Position numbers and translations under genes: made by a program. Shown one piece after another: positions 9,381 through 18,083 of a stretch of DNA of 64,000 nucleotides. The stretch is from assembly GCA_963786985.1 (NCBI GenBank), contig CAWBBL010000017.1, positions 99,105 through 163,104 on the forward strand, given 5' to 3'. Position 1 is the first letter of the stretch. Each line of letters starts with the position of its first letter. The notes under the pieces were generated by a model, which did no database searches, was not told the origin of the DNA, and saw nothing but the letters and a program-made list of their open reading frames with translations. The stretch is from Desertimonas sp963786985 (GTDB lineage: Bacteria > Actinomycetota > Acidimicrobiia > Acidimicrobiales > Ilumatobacteraceae).

Positions 9381-10078
9381 GAGGCGAGGGTCATCGCCGC
9401 GTCGAGTTCGTCCTCGTCGAAGTCCGGCCAGTTGCGATCGGTGAAGTACACGGGCGCGCCGGCGGACTGCCACAGGAGGAAGTTGGAGACGCGGCCCTCG
9501 CCGCTCGTGCGCACGAGGACGTCGACCGGCGGAAGCTCGGCGAGGTACAGCTGGCTGTCGATCGATGCCGGCGTCACCGGCGATCCCGCGGAACGAAGGC
9601 GATTGACGGCGTCGAGCAGTTCCACCCGTGTGCCGTAGTCGAAGGCCACGGTGAGCAGCATTCCGGTGTTCGCGCTGGTGTCGGCGATCGCCTTGCGGAT
9701 CGCCCGCTGGACCAACTTGGGGGTGCGCGCGGCGGGCGAGTCGAACGGCCGGCCGATCCACTGCACTCGTACGTTGAGCTCGTTGAGTTCGGCGATGCGC
9801 CCGAACAGTCGCTTGTGCAGACCGATGATGTGGCGCACCTCGCTGGGCGGGCGCAACCAGTTCTCCGTGGAGAACCCGAACACCGTCAGCCAACCGATGT
9901 TCCGACGAACGGCCACGCGGACGAGGCGGGCGAGGTTCTCCTCGCCTTCGGTGTGCCCGGCGGTGCGCGGCATGCCGCGGCGGGCGGCCCAGCGCCCATT
10001 GCCGTCCATGATGCACCCGATGTGCAGCGGTCGCTGGAGAGACCCCACGTCAGTCACGCTACGAGACGTCGGGGTCAT
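9377..10078 (-). CDS. uppS: Isoprenyl transferase / undecaprenyl diphosphate synthase
   Basis: This cis-prenyltransferase of about 233 aa makes the polyprenyl diphosphate lipid carrier for cell-wall synthesis. It has the hallmark HIGCIMDGNGRWAARRG motif with the catalytic Asp, FGFSTENWLRP, and the C-terminal LVRTSGEGRVSNFLLWQ followed by WPDFDEDEL. The start used is ATG 10076-10078; a GTG at 10052-10054 (VTDVGSLQRP) is an alternative. The family normally has about 230-250 aa, so it is complete. It is divergent from a degenerate paralogue starting only 20 bases away. Confidence 0.93.
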   Translation of the reverse strand: MTPTSRSVTDVGSLQRPLHIGCIMDGNGRWAARRGMPRTAGHTEGEENLARLVRVAVRRNIGWLTVFGFSTENWLRPPSEVRHIIGLHKRLFGRIAELNELNVRVQWIGRPFDSPAARTPKLVQRAIRKAIADTSANTGMLLTVAFDYGTRVELLDAVNRLRSAGSPVTPASIDSQLYLAELPPVDVLVRTSGEGRVSNFLLWQSAGAPVYFTDRNWPDFDEDELDAAMTLAS

Positions 10079-10097
10079 CCGGTGCGAGAATGGACGC

Positions 10098-10640
10098 GTG
10101 GGGATCCGACTCGAGCACGTCATGGTGGTCGGCGGGACACCCAAGGACTGGGACGACATCAGCACCCTCGAGTGGGAGGTCGTCGTCGACCAGCTCAGCG
10201 CCGTCGGGGCGGCGGCCGGCGCGCGGTGGCTGACGATCCGGCCCTACGGACCGCATCCGGGGAGCAGCCGGCCGCACGCCTACTCGCACGTCGCCGAGGG
10301 ACCCTGCACGGTCATCATCCACGAAGCCGCCGACGGTCGCGATTCCTTCGCCGCCGCCGCCGCAGCGGTGCCGCCAGGTGAGCTGGTCGACGAACAGGCG
10401 ATCGCCCGGCAGCTGTACGCGCCGGCCGACGTCGAGCCAGACCTCATCGTCATCCTCGGTCCTCACGATCGATTGCCGCCGTCGCTCGTGTGGGAGCTGG
10501 CCTACGGCGAGCTCGTCTTCGTGGACCGCGACGTGCCGACGGAGCTCTCCGGGGCCGACCTGCAGCGGGCCATCGAGACGTTCCACGGTCGCAGCCGGCG
10601 GTTCGGGGGCCTCGATTCCGACGCCGACTCGGACCCATGA
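10098..10640 (+). CDS. Degenerate UppS-like (cis-prenyltransferase paralogue) protein
   Basis: The 180-aa protein lacks a recognised catalytic motif but keeps the outline of a cis-prenyltransferase. An N-terminal HVMVVGGTPKDW stands where UppS has HIxxIMDGNGRW. The C-terminal DLIVILGPHDRLPPSLVWEL, then AYGELVFVD, aligns with LVRTSGE.RLSNFLLWQ.AYxExxF. The catalytic Asp and the Arg/Ser/Glu of the RTSGE motif are missing, so it is probably inactive alone. Its GTG start (10098) is 20 bases from uppS on the other strand, and its stop overlaps the recO start (ATGA). By analogy with eukaryotic NgBR/Nus1 it might be a regulatory subunit; this is inference. Confidence 0.7.
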   Translation: MGIRLEHVMVVGGTPKDWDDISTLEWEVVVDQLSAVGAAAGARWLTIRPYGPHPGSSRPHAYSHVAEGPCTVIIHEAADGRDSFAAAAAAVPPGELVDEQAIARQLYAPADVEPDLIVILGPHDRLPPSLVWELAYGELVFVDRDVPTELSGADLQRAIETFHGRSRRFGGLDSDADSDP

Positions 10641-11359
10641 GTACCAGCCATCTCTACCGCGACACGGCCGTCGTGTTGCGCACCTACAAGCTCGGCGAGG
10701 CCGATCGCATCGTCGTGCTGCTGACCGCCGAGAACGGCAAGGTTCGGGCGGTCGCCAAGGGTGTGCGCAAGACGATGTCCCGGTTCGGAGCGCGGCTCGA
10801 GCCGATGAGCCATGTGCGTCTGCTGCTGTACCGTGGCCGCGAGCTCGACATCGTCAGCCAGGCCGAGTCCGTCGAGCCGCTGGCGCCGATGCTGGCGACG
10901 CTCGACCGGGCGTCGCAGGGGATGGCCGTGCTCGAGGCCGCCGACCAACTGGCCCTCGAGCGCGAGCCCAACGAGCAGCTCTACCGGATGGTGATCGGGG
11001 TGTTGCGGACGATTGCCGATCGCCCGTCGCCGCTGGTCGTTCCGGCGTTCTACTGGAAGTTGCTCGCCGCCGAGGGCCTCGGTCCCGAGCTCGACAGGTG
11101 CGTGCGCTGTGGCGAGGACGGCTCGCTCGTGGCCTTCGACCTCGCCGAGGGCGGGGCCCTGTGCGGCAATTGTCGCTCGGGCGTCGCGCTGTCGGCGGGC
11201 GCCCTGGCCCTGCTGCGGGCGATCCTCGGTGGCCGGCTCAACGAAGCACTCGCCGCCCCGGAGTCGCCGGCGACCCACGAGGTGACCGTCCTCGCCACGA
11301 AGGCCCTCGAACACCACCTCGAACGCCGCCTCCGAGCCGTCGCCATGTTCGAACGCTGA
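10637..11359 (+). CDS. recO: DNA repair protein RecO
   Basis: The protein of about 240 aa begins YRDTAVVLRTYKLGEADRIV, typical of the RecO OB-fold, and includes GVRKTMSRFGARLEP. The C-terminal domain has the zinc-type cysteines CVRCG and CGNC. RecO works with RecR to load RecA onto SSB-coated single-stranded DNA. The ATG at 10637-10639 overlaps the stop of the UppS-like gene by four bases. The uppS-recO neighbourhood is common in Actinobacteria, which supports the call. Confidence 0.92.
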   Translation: MSTSHLYRDTAVVLRTYKLGEADRIVVLLTAENGKVRAVAKGVRKTMSRFGARLEPMSHVRLLLYRGRELDIVSQAESVEPLAPMLATLDRASQGMAVLEAADQLALEREPNEQLYRMVIGVLRTIADRPSPLVVPAFYWKLLAAEGLGPELDRCVRCGEDGSLVAFDLAEGGALCGNCRSGVALSAGALALLRAILGGRLNEALAAPESPATHEVTVLATKALEHHLERRLRAVAMFER

Positions 11360-11419
11360 CGTCGCGATGAGCGGTGATCTCTGTTGCGGCATCGCGCCGC
11401 CGGCGGTCCCGGTGACGTA

Positions 11420-12403
11420 TCAGACTCTGGCTTGATACAAGCGGCGGATCTGCTGACCGGCGGCGCGCAGATCCTCACGCATCGACTCGTCGAACCTGAC
11501 GACCAGCCAACCGATCTCGCTGCACGCTCGATCGCGTGCGTAGTCGGCACTCATGCGCAGGTCCCCGCCGTGCCACCGGAATGCCCTGGCTCGATGGCGA
11601 GCCGGACGTTCGGCCAGGCGACGTCGAGGTGGATCAGCTCACCGGTGAGCAGCGTCAGGGGATGCTGGCGAACAGGCTCGGGCAGACCGGCGGCGCGAAT
11701 CGCGGCCAGGGCGTCCAGCTCGAGACCGCTCTGGCTGGGACGGGGCCGCGGCAGGACGTTGGACAGCCAGCGATCCAGGAGTCGAACCCCTCCGAGACCG
11801 GGGCGACGGACCAGCTCCAGGTAGGCGGCCATGTCGTTTGGAGTCACCAGCCCTCGGTGCCACGCATCTTCGGCGGCGCGTTCGAAGCGGTTCAGGTTGA
11901 ATTGAGCAGCCAAGCTGAGGAGACGTGCGTCGAGGGTCGGCGAGGCGCAACAGGCCCGTGCTCACGAAGTCACCCTCGACCTCGGCTTGGCAATCGTCGA
12001 CACGACGAATCCAGGGCGGCACGGCACGTGATGGCGCGTCCGACCCACGTCACCTGAATGAGCGAACGTGGCATCGATCGCAGGCCATGCAGCGCCCCGG
12101 CCGTCGTCCCGTCGAGGAAGGACTGCGGTCCGCGGTGCAGGAGGGCTGCCGTCGCCACTCGTCTCGAAGGTCATCGCCTGGCCGGCCAAGGCCCTGACGA
12201 CGCTGGTCGCGACCCGTTCGATGGTGCCCCGCTGCTGCGCACGGGCAATCGTCCGTGTCGAGACTCCGATCTCGCCGCAGCTGGTCGGTCGTAGCCACAC
12301 CAAACTGGCGACCGAACAGTTGAAGCACACGTTGGTCGATCACACCTGGCCTGGGCGTCAGCGGCACGCCGGAGGGGAAGTCGGCGACAACATCTCCGGC
12401 CAT
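11420..12403 (-). pseudogene. Decayed AbiEi-antitoxin/DUF559-like protein gene
   Basis: Fragments of one protein are spread over several minus-strand frames in the right order. They are VIDQRVLQLFGRQFGVATTD, then GVSTRTIARAQQRGTIERVA (winged-helix start typical of AbiEi), then LDGTTAGALHGLRSMPRSLI, then a central part DAWHRGLVTPNDMAAYLELV, then HLDVAWPNVRLAIE, and finally YARDRACSEIGWLVVRFDES ending at a TGA at 11420-11422. At least five frame changes are needed to join them, so the gene is clearly inactive. Intact relatives are common in Acidimicrobiia-like genomes as a winged-helix domain plus a DUF559/Vsr-like nuclease fold. This remnant fills the only large gap in the window, between recO and glyS. 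Confidence 0.75.
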
Positions 12404-12431
12404 GCGATGAGCGATGAATGCTGTATGAGAG

Positions 12432-12465
12432 TTGTCGTCGACGGTGGCATCTAGCCTGGTCAGCC
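12432..12465 (+). promoter_or_regulatory. Predicted leaderless promoter of glyS
   Basis: TAGCCT at 12452-12457 stands eight bases before the glyS ATG, with a weak TTGTCG 14 bases upstream of it. No Shine-Dalgarno sequence is present, so transcription probably starts at or next to the start codon. The same TAGCCTGG...AGCC-start arrangement precedes secG at 63632. Confidence 0.45.
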
Positions 12466-13776
12466 ATGCCGGCGACCGATCTCGATCAGATTGTCAACCT
12501 CGCCAAGCGGCGGGGGTTCGTGTTCCCGTCGGCCGAGATCTACGGCGGGTTCCGCAGCACGTACGACTACGGGCCGCTCGGCTCGCTGCTGCTGCGCAAC
12601 GTGCGCAACGCCTGGATCCGGGCGATGGTCCAAGAGCGTGACGACGTCGTGCTGATCGACGCGGCGATCCTCGGACCGCCGGCGATCTGGGAGGCGAGCG
12701 GTCACCTCGCCAACTTCACCGATCCGCTCGTCGACTGCACCAACTGCAAGATGCGCTACCGCCTCGACAAACTCGAGGACCAGAACACGTGCCCGAACTG
12801 TGGCAAGCACGGAACGTTCACGGAGGCCCGCCAGTTCAACCTGATGTTCAAGACCCACGCCGGCCCGGTCGAGGACTCCAGTGCCGTCGCCTACCTGCGC
12901 CCGGAGACGGCCCAGGGCATGTTCGTCAACTTCGCCAACGTGTTGCAGACGTCGCGCAAGCGTCCACCATTCGGAATCGCCCAGGTCGGCAAGGTGTTCC
13001 GCAACGAGATCACCCCGCAGAACTGGATCTTCCGCACCCGCGAGTTCGAGCAGATGGAAATGCAGTTCTTCGTCCCGCCGGCCGAGGGCCCACGCTGGTT
13101 CGAGTACTGGTGCGCCGAACGCCTCGACTGGTACGTCCGCCACGGCATCGCCCGGGACCGCCTCCAGCTCCGTCCGCACGGCGCCGAGGAGCTGTCGCAC
13201 TACTCCGCCGGCACGTCCGACGTCGAGTACCTCTTTCCGTGGGGTTTCGACGAGCTCGAAGGCATCGCCCAGCGCACCGACTTCGACCTCAACCAGCACT
13301 CCGCGCACTCCGGCGAGCGCCTCGACTACTTCGACCCGGCGACGAACGAGCGCTACACGCCGTTCGTCGTCGAACCCGCCGCCGGGGTGACCCGAACCAT
13401 GGCGGCATTCATGCTCGAGGCCTTCGACATCGACGAGGTCAACGGCGAAGAACGCACGGTGCTGCGCCTCCACCCGCGCCTGGCGCCCTATCAGGTTGCC
13501 GTCCTGCCGCTGTCTCGCAAGGAGCCGCTGATCGAGCTCGCCGGCGAGGTCCGCAAGGCGCTCGCCCAGCGCTACATGGTCGACTACGACGAGACCCAGG
13601 CGATCGGGCGCCGCTACCGCCGCCAGGACGAGATCGGCACGCCACTCGCCGTGACCATCGACTTCGACTCGCTCGAGGACAAAGCGGTCACGATCCGCGA
13701 TCGCGACAGCACCGAGCAGATCCGCACGCCGATCGCCAATGTCGTGGGCGACGTCGCCGACCGACTCGGATTCTGA
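12466..13776 (+). CDS. glyS: Glycine--tRNA ligase, dimeric type
   Basis: The protein is 436 aa from ATG 12466 (MPATDLDQIVNLAKRRGFVF). Class II synthetase motifs are visible: GGFRSTYDYGPLGSLLLRN, RPETAQGMFVNFANV, and VFRNEITPQNWIFRTREFEQ (motif 2). It ends with an anticodon-binding domain containing LAPYQVAVLPLSRKE and RYRRQDEIGTPLAVTIDFDS. CTNCKMRYR and CPNCGKHG form a zinc-ribbon-like insertion. This is the single-chain alpha2 enzyme of Actinobacteria, not the GlyQ/GlyS tetramer. It charges tRNA-Gly in the cytoplasm. Confidence 0.95.
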   Translation: MPATDLDQIVNLAKRRGFVFPSAEIYGGFRSTYDYGPLGSLLLRNVRNAWIRAMVQERDDVVLIDAAILGPPAIWEASGHLANFTDPLVDCTNCKMRYRLDKLEDQNTCPNCGKHGTFTEARQFNLMFKTHAGPVEDSSAVAYLRPETAQGMFVNFANVLQTSRKRPPFGIAQVGKVFRNEITPQNWIFRTREFEQMEMQFFVPPAEGPRWFEYWCAERLDWYVRHGIARDRLQLRPHGAEELSHYSAGTSDVEYLFPWGFDELEGIAQRTDFDLNQHSAHSGERLDYFDPATNERYTPFVVEPAAGVTRTMAAFMLEAFDIDEVNGEERTVLRLHPRLAPYQVAVLPLSRKEPLIELAGEVRKALAQRYMVDYDETQAIGRRYRRQDEIGTPLAVTIDFDSLEDKAVTIRDRDSTEQIRTPIANVVGDVADRLGF

Positions 13777-13800
13777 GGATCGGGGTACCTTTCCGGTTGC

Positions 13801-14577
13801 ATGCCGACGTATCTCGATCGCATCGTCGATCGCCATCGGGAGGTCGCGACCGCCGACACCCGAAGATTCGGCGAGTTGATCGCCCGGACGGCGGCGATGC
13901 ATCCGACCCGCGGCTTTCGCGCCGCGCTCCGTGCGACGCCCGGCCTCGCCGTGATCGCCGAGGTCAAGCGGAGGTCGCCGGCCAAGGGCGACCTCAACCG
14001 CCACCTCGACGCCGCCGAGCTGGCGGCCACCTACGAGCAGGGTGGGGCAAGCTGCCTGTCCGTGCTCACCGATGAGGAGTTCTTCGGTGGTTCGGTGGCG
14101 GACCTCCAGGCTGCACGGGAGGCGACCTCGCTGCCGGTGCTGCGCAAGGACTTCACCGTCGATCCCCGCGATGTCGTCGATGCTCGGCTGATGGGCGCCG
14201 ACGCCGTGCTCCTGATCGTCGCCGTCCTCGACCCGTTCGAGCTCGTCGAGATGCACCAGTTGGCTTGCGAAGTCGGCCTCGACGTGCTCGTCGAGGTCCA
14301 TGACGAGCCCGAGCTCGAAGAAGCACTGAACGCCGGGGCCACACTCGTCGGGGTCAATCAACGCGACCTTGTCTCGTTCGAGGTCGATCACGACCGAGCC
14401 AAGCGAATGGCGTCGGCAATCCCCGACACGGTGGTCAAGGTCGCCGAGTCCGGGATCCGCGGTGCCGACGACGCCGCGCGGCTCGCTGACGCCGGCTATC
14501 ACGCCGTGCTGGTTGGGGAGACGCTGGTGACGTCGGTCGATCCGGCGAAGACGCTGACCGAGTTGCTCGTCCGCTGA
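13801..14577 (+). CDS. trpC: Indole-3-glycerol-phosphate synthase
   Basis: The 258-aa TIM-barrel protein has AVIAEVKRRSPAKGDLN with the catalytic Lys, YEQGGASCLSVLTDEEFFGG, VLRKDFTVDP, VGVNQRDLVSFEVD, and AESGIRGADDAARL for phosphate binding. It converts carboxyphenylaminodeoxyribulose phosphate to indole-3-glycerol phosphate in tryptophan synthesis. It opens the trp group, and trpE, trpG and trpD are not in the window. A TACCTT hexamer nine bases before the ATG suggests its own leaderless promoter. Confidence 0.95.
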   Translation: MPTYLDRIVDRHREVATADTRRFGELIARTAAMHPTRGFRAALRATPGLAVIAEVKRRSPAKGDLNRHLDAAELAATYEQGGASCLSVLTDEEFFGGSVADLQAAREATSLPVLRKDFTVDPRDVVDARLMGADAVLLIVAVLDPFELVEMHQLACEVGLDVLVEVHDEPELEEALNAGATLVGVNQRDLVSFEVDHDRAKRMASAIPDTVVKVAESGIRGADDAARLADAGYHAVLVGETLVTSVDPAKTLTELLVR

Positions 14578-14660
14578 CGATCGACGGCCCACGACGCGGG
14601 CCGCGGACAACGAGACGGTCGAGGCCGTATCCTGCGCGGCGACCACGAGGAGGCAAGACG

Positions 14661-15401
14661 ATGCGGCGTGCACGAGTAGTTCTGGCGATGGCGGCGGTTG
14701 GGCTCGTCGCGGTCGCCAACGGCGCCGGCGCCACGGCGCCGGAGACGACCCCACCGACTGACCCGCCGGGCACCGCCGCTAGTGCGGAGCAGGCGGCGGC
14801 GGAGAGCGCGCTGCTCGTACTCGACGACTTTCCTGCTGGATGGACGGCCGTCGAGGAGGACGAGCTGACCGAGCAGGAGCTCGAGTATCAGCGCACGGTC
14901 ACCGAATGCGCCGGCGGCACGAGTGACAACCTGCTCGATCTCGGTGGACCACGGGCCAGTTCCCCCGACTTCGTCGGGCCGGACGACCAGACCGTCGAGC
15001 AGAGCGTGACGATCGTCGAGCCCTCCGCCGCCGAGGACTTCATGGTTCGCTTTGCCGCGCCCGGTGTTGACACCTGTTTCCGGGACGCGGTGCAGTCCTT
15101 CGTCACCGAGAACTTCGAGAACCCCGAGGACCCGTCGGAGTCGCTGCCGGGCGGCGTGACGATCGACGATGTGACGGTGGGTCCGCTGCGGCTCGTACCC
15201 GTTGGCGACGAGCTGGTCGCCTATCGGGTGACCGTGTCGATGACGATCTCGAGCCTGTCCGTTGACGCGTTCGTCGACATCGTCGCCGTCCGCTCCGGCG
15301 GCTCGCTGAGCGGACTCACGTTCCAGTCGTTGTTCGAGCCGTTCCCGGTCGACGAGGTCGAGCACTACACCGCGCTCGCTGTCGACCGACTCGCCGGCTG
15401 A
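14661..15401 (+). CDS. Exported protein of unknown function within the trp region
   Basis: The 246-aa protein has an N-terminal signal peptide (basic MRRARVV, then a hydrophobic core, cleavage probably near ANGAGA). A Pro/Thr linker (TAPETTPPTDPPG) follows, then a soluble domain with two cysteines that could pair (TECAGG, VDTCFRD). There is no lipobox Cys. A strong AGGAGG ribosome binding site lies just upstream of ATG 14661, in contrast with the leaderless neighbours. It is inserted between trpC and trpF on the same strand. I recognise no family beyond a loose likeness to mycobacterial secreted PknH-sensor/LpqN-type proteins. A role in tryptophan synthesis is unlikely. Confidence 0.75.
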   Translation: MRRARVVLAMAAVGLVAVANGAGATAPETTPPTDPPGTAASAEQAAAESALLVLDDFPAGWTAVEEDELTEQELEYQRTVTECAGGTSDNLLDLGGPRASSPDFVGPDDQTVEQSVTIVEPSAAEDFMVRFAAPGVDTCFRDAVQSFVTENFENPEDPSESLPGGVTIDDVTVGPLRLVPVGDELVAYRVTVSMTISSLSVDAFVDIVAVRSGGSLSGLTFQSLFEPFPVDEVEHYTALAVDRLAG

Positions 15402-15450
15402 CGATCCGATCCCGATCGCCGGCTGACGCGCCAGTACCGTTGCGCTTCAC

Positions 15451-16107
15451 ATGTTCGTGAAGATCTGCGGGATCACCAGTGAGGACGACGCCCTGCTCGC
15501 CGTGGCGATGGGGGCTGATGCCGTCGGCTTCGTGTTCGCGCCGTCACCGCGCCAGGTGCCCGTCCAGCAGGTCTACGACATCACCCGCCGCCTGCCGCCG
15601 GAGATCATGACCGTCGGCGTGTTCCGTGACGAGCATCCCAAGCGAGTGGTCGAGATCGTCCACCGCGCCGGGGTCAAAGGTGCCCAGCTGCACGGCAACG
15701 AGTCGGCCGACGTCGTCGGTGAAGTTGCCAGGGCAGTGCGCTTCCTCGTCAAGGCGTACCCGGCCGGTTCGCCGCTGATCGCCTCGTCGGCGTCGCTGGC
15801 CACCGACACGATCCTCATCGACGGGCCGTCCCCAGGATCCGGGCACCTCTTCGATTGGTCACTGGTCGGGGAGCTGCCTGAAGGAATGCGCATGATCCTC
15901 GCCGGTGGGCTCGACCCCGACAACGTCGCCGACGCCGTGCAGACGGTCACGCCGTGGGGCGTCGACGTGGCGACGGGCGTCGAGTCGGCACCCGGGAAGA
16001 AGGACGCCCTGAAGGTCAAGCGGTTCATCGAGCGGGCGCGCGCCGCCGCCCCGGTTCCGTACCTCGGCGACGACGAGCTGCCGTTGTACGACTGGTCAGA
16101 CGAGTGA
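15451..16107 (+). CDS. trpF: Phosphoribosylanthranilate isomerase
   Basis: The 218-aa protein has the N-terminal MFVKICGITSEDDALLAV with the catalytic Cys, ADAVGFVFAPSPRQV, QLHGNES, DGPSPGSGHLFDWSLV with the catalytic Asp region, and ILAGGLDPDNV followed by GVDVATGVESAPGKKD. It performs the Amadori rearrangement before TrpC. Its TGA stop overlaps the GTG start of trpB. A TACCGT hexamer stands ten bases before the ATG. Confidence 0.95.
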   Translation: MFVKICGITSEDDALLAVAMGADAVGFVFAPSPRQVPVQQVYDITRRLPPEIMTVGVFRDEHPKRVVEIVHRAGVKGAQLHGNESADVVGEVARAVRFLVKAYPAGSPLIASSASLATDTILIDGPSPGSGHLFDWSLVGELPEGMRMILAGGLDPDNVADAVQTVTPWGVDVATGVESAPGKKDALKVKRFIERARAAAPVPYLGDDELPLYDWSDE

Positions 16108-17264
16108 GCGGACTGATGGGGGAGCCGACCGGGCTCGGTCGGTTCGGCGAGTTCGGCGGCCGTTTCGTGCCCGAGACGCTGGTGCCGGCCTGTGAGGAGC
16201 TCGAGGCTGCGTTCCGCGATGCCTGGAACGACGACAGCTTCCGGCAGCAGTTCGACGACATCCTGCGGGACTACGCCGGTCGGCCGTCCCTGCTCTCGGA
16301 GTGCCACAACCTCGGCCAACAGCTCGGACTGCGCCTGCTGCTCAAGCGCGAGGACCTCAACCACACCGGTTCGCACAAGATCAACAACGTCCTCGGCCAG
16401 GCGCTCCTGGCCAAGCGGATGGGTAAGCCGCGGTTCATCGCCGAGACCGGCGCCGGCCAACATGGCGTGGCGACGGCGACCGCAGCTGCGTTGATGGGAC
16501 TCGAGTGCAAGGTGTACATGGGTGCTGTCGACGTCGCCCGCCAGGAGCTCAACGTCTTCCGCATGCGCCTCCTCGGCGCCGAGGTCGAAGCCGTCGAGAG
16601 CGGCAGTCGGACGCTGAAGGACGCGGTGAACGAAGCCCTCCGCGACTGGGTGGCCAAGGTCGAGTCGACGTACTACTGCCTCGGATCGGTAATGGGCCCG
16701 CACCCCTATCCGTGGATGGTGCGCCAGTTCCACCGGGTCATCGGCGACGAGGCCCGGGCCCAATGCGCGGACCTCCTCGGCGGCGATCCGGATGTGGTCG
16801 TCGCCTGCGTGGGCGGTGGCTCCAACGCCATCGGACTGTTCTCGGGCTTTGTCGACACTGACACGCGGCTCGTCGGCGCTGAGCCGGCGGGTGGCGCAGC
16901 GGTCGGACGAGGCGTTCCCGGGGTCGTCCACGGGATGCGCAGTTACCTGATGCAGGACGAGTACGGACAGGTCGAGGAGGCCCAGTCGATCTCCGCCGGA
17001 CTGGACTACCCGGGCGTGGGACCCGAGCATTCCTACCTGCATGCCATCGGACGCGCCGAGTACCCAGCCGTCAGCGACGATGAGGTGCTCGAGGCGTTCA
17101 GCGTCCTCGCCCGTACCGAAGGGATCATCGCCGCCTTCGAGTCGGCCCACGCCATCGCCTGGGTGATCCGCGAGGCGCGTTCGTTGGCCGGTCAGACGGT
17201 GCTCGTCAACCTGTCCGGGCGCGGTGACAAAGACGTTGCCCAGGCGATGGAGTTGCTCGGTTGA
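16104..17264 (+). CDS. trpB: Tryptophan synthase beta subunit
   Basis: The protein is 386 aa from GTG 16104, which overlaps the trpF stop (GTGA); ATG 16116 is an alternative start. TrpB features are FGEFGGRFVPETLVPA, the PLP lysine in KREDLNHTGSHKINN, AETGAGQHGVATATAAAL, the phosphate-binding CVGGGSNAIGLFSGF, and GLDYPGVGPEHSYL. It condenses indole with serine and works with TrpA in an alpha2-beta2 complex. The full length is present. Confidence 0.96.
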   Translation: MSGLMGEPTGLGRFGEFGGRFVPETLVPACEELEAAFRDAWNDDSFRQQFDDILRDYAGRPSLLSECHNLGQQLGLRLLLKREDLNHTGSHKINNVLGQALLAKRMGKPRFIAETGAGQHGVATATAAALMGLECKVYMGAVDVARQELNVFRMRLLGAEVEAVESGSRTLKDAVNEALRDWVAKVESTYYCLGSVMGPHPYPWMVRQFHRVIGDEARAQCADLLGGDPDVVVACVGGGSNAIGLFSGFVDTDTRLVGAEPAGGAAVGRGVPGVVHGMRSYLMQDEYGQVEEAQSISAGLDYPGVGPEHSYLHAIGRAEYPAVSDDEVLEAFSVLARTEGIIAAFESAHAIAWVIREARSLAGQTVLVNLSGRGDKDVAQAMELLG

Positions 17265-18040
17265 CGGCGGTGACCCTGACGATCGAGACACGCTTCGCGG
17301 CGGCCAAGTCGAACGGTCACAAGTTGCTGGTGCCGTACATCACCGGCGGCCACCCAGGATGGGTCGAGGCGGTGCGCGCGGCTGCCGCCGCCGGAGCCGA
17401 TGCTGTCGAGATCGGCATCCCGTTCTCCGACCCGGTGATGGACGGACCGGTGATCCAGCGGGCGTCGCAGGCGGCCCTCGATGCCGGTGCCACACCGGCG
17501 GGAATCCTCGACGCCGCGGCCGAGCTGGACGTCGAGATCCCGTTGGCGGCGATGACCTACTACAACATCGTCCACCACGACGGGCACCGTCGGTTCGCCG
17601 GACGGCTGGTCGCCGCTGGGGTCACCGGATGCATCGTTCCCGACCTTCCGTTGGAAGAGGCCGAGCCATGGACGCGCGCGGCTGACGATGCCGGCGTGGA
17701 GACCATCATGTTGGCCGCCCCGACCGCCTCGGACGAGCGCCTGAGCCGGATCGTCGAGCGCGCCCGGGGCTTCGTGTACTCGGTGGGCCTGCTGGGCGTC
17801 ACCGGTGAGCGGTCGGAGCTCGCGGCGACGGCGACCGCCCTGGCCGCGCGGCTGCTGCGGATCACCGAAATGCCGGTGCTCGTCGGTGTCGGGGTCTCCA
17901 ACGCCGAGCAGGCTCGCGAGGCGTGCGTCGTGGCCGACGGCGTCGTCCAGGGCGCCTCCGTCGTTCGCCGGCTGATCGAGAACGGTCCTGACGCGGTCGG
18001 CGAGTACGTCGCCGAGGTGCGCGCGGCGATCGACGCCTGA
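17261..18040 (+). CDS. trpA: Tryptophan synthase alpha subunit
   Basis: The 259-aa TIM-barrel protein has LVPYITGGHPGWVEAV, ADAVEIGIPFSDPVMDGPVI with the catalytic Glu and Asp, VPDLPLEEAEPW, VYSVGLLGVTGERSEL and VLVGVGVSNAEQAREAC. It cleaves indole-3-glycerol phosphate and channels indole to TrpB. The first possible start is TTG 17261, overlapping the trpB stop; GTG 17270 (VTLTIETRFAAAK) is an equally plausible start nine bases on. Confidence 0.95.
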   Translation: MTAVTLTIETRFAAAKSNGHKLLVPYITGGHPGWVEAVRAAAAAGADAVEIGIPFSDPVMDGPVIQRASQAALDAGATPAGILDAAAELDVEIPLAAMTYYNIVHHDGHRRFAGRLVAAGVTGCIVPDLPLEEAEPWTRAADDAGVETIMLAAPTASDERLSRIVERARGFVYSVGLLGVTGERSELAATATALAARLLRITEMPVLVGVGVSNAEQAREACVVADGVVQGASVVRRLIENGPDAVGEYVAEVRAAIDA

Positions 18041-18083
18041 TCCGCTTCTCGACGAGCACGAGCTGCCGCTCGGTCGCTACCGT

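Noticed and set aside
7485..10016. Extension of the dinG frame by about 210 codons upstream
   Set aside because: The extra part is Arg/His-rich and overlaps uppS in another frame; the GTG at 9378-9380 overlapping the uppS stop is the sensible start.
12460..14754. A 764-codon open frame on the minus strand across glyS and trpC
   Set aside because: It covers two well-supported plus-strand genes and has low-complexity composition; an antisense shadow.
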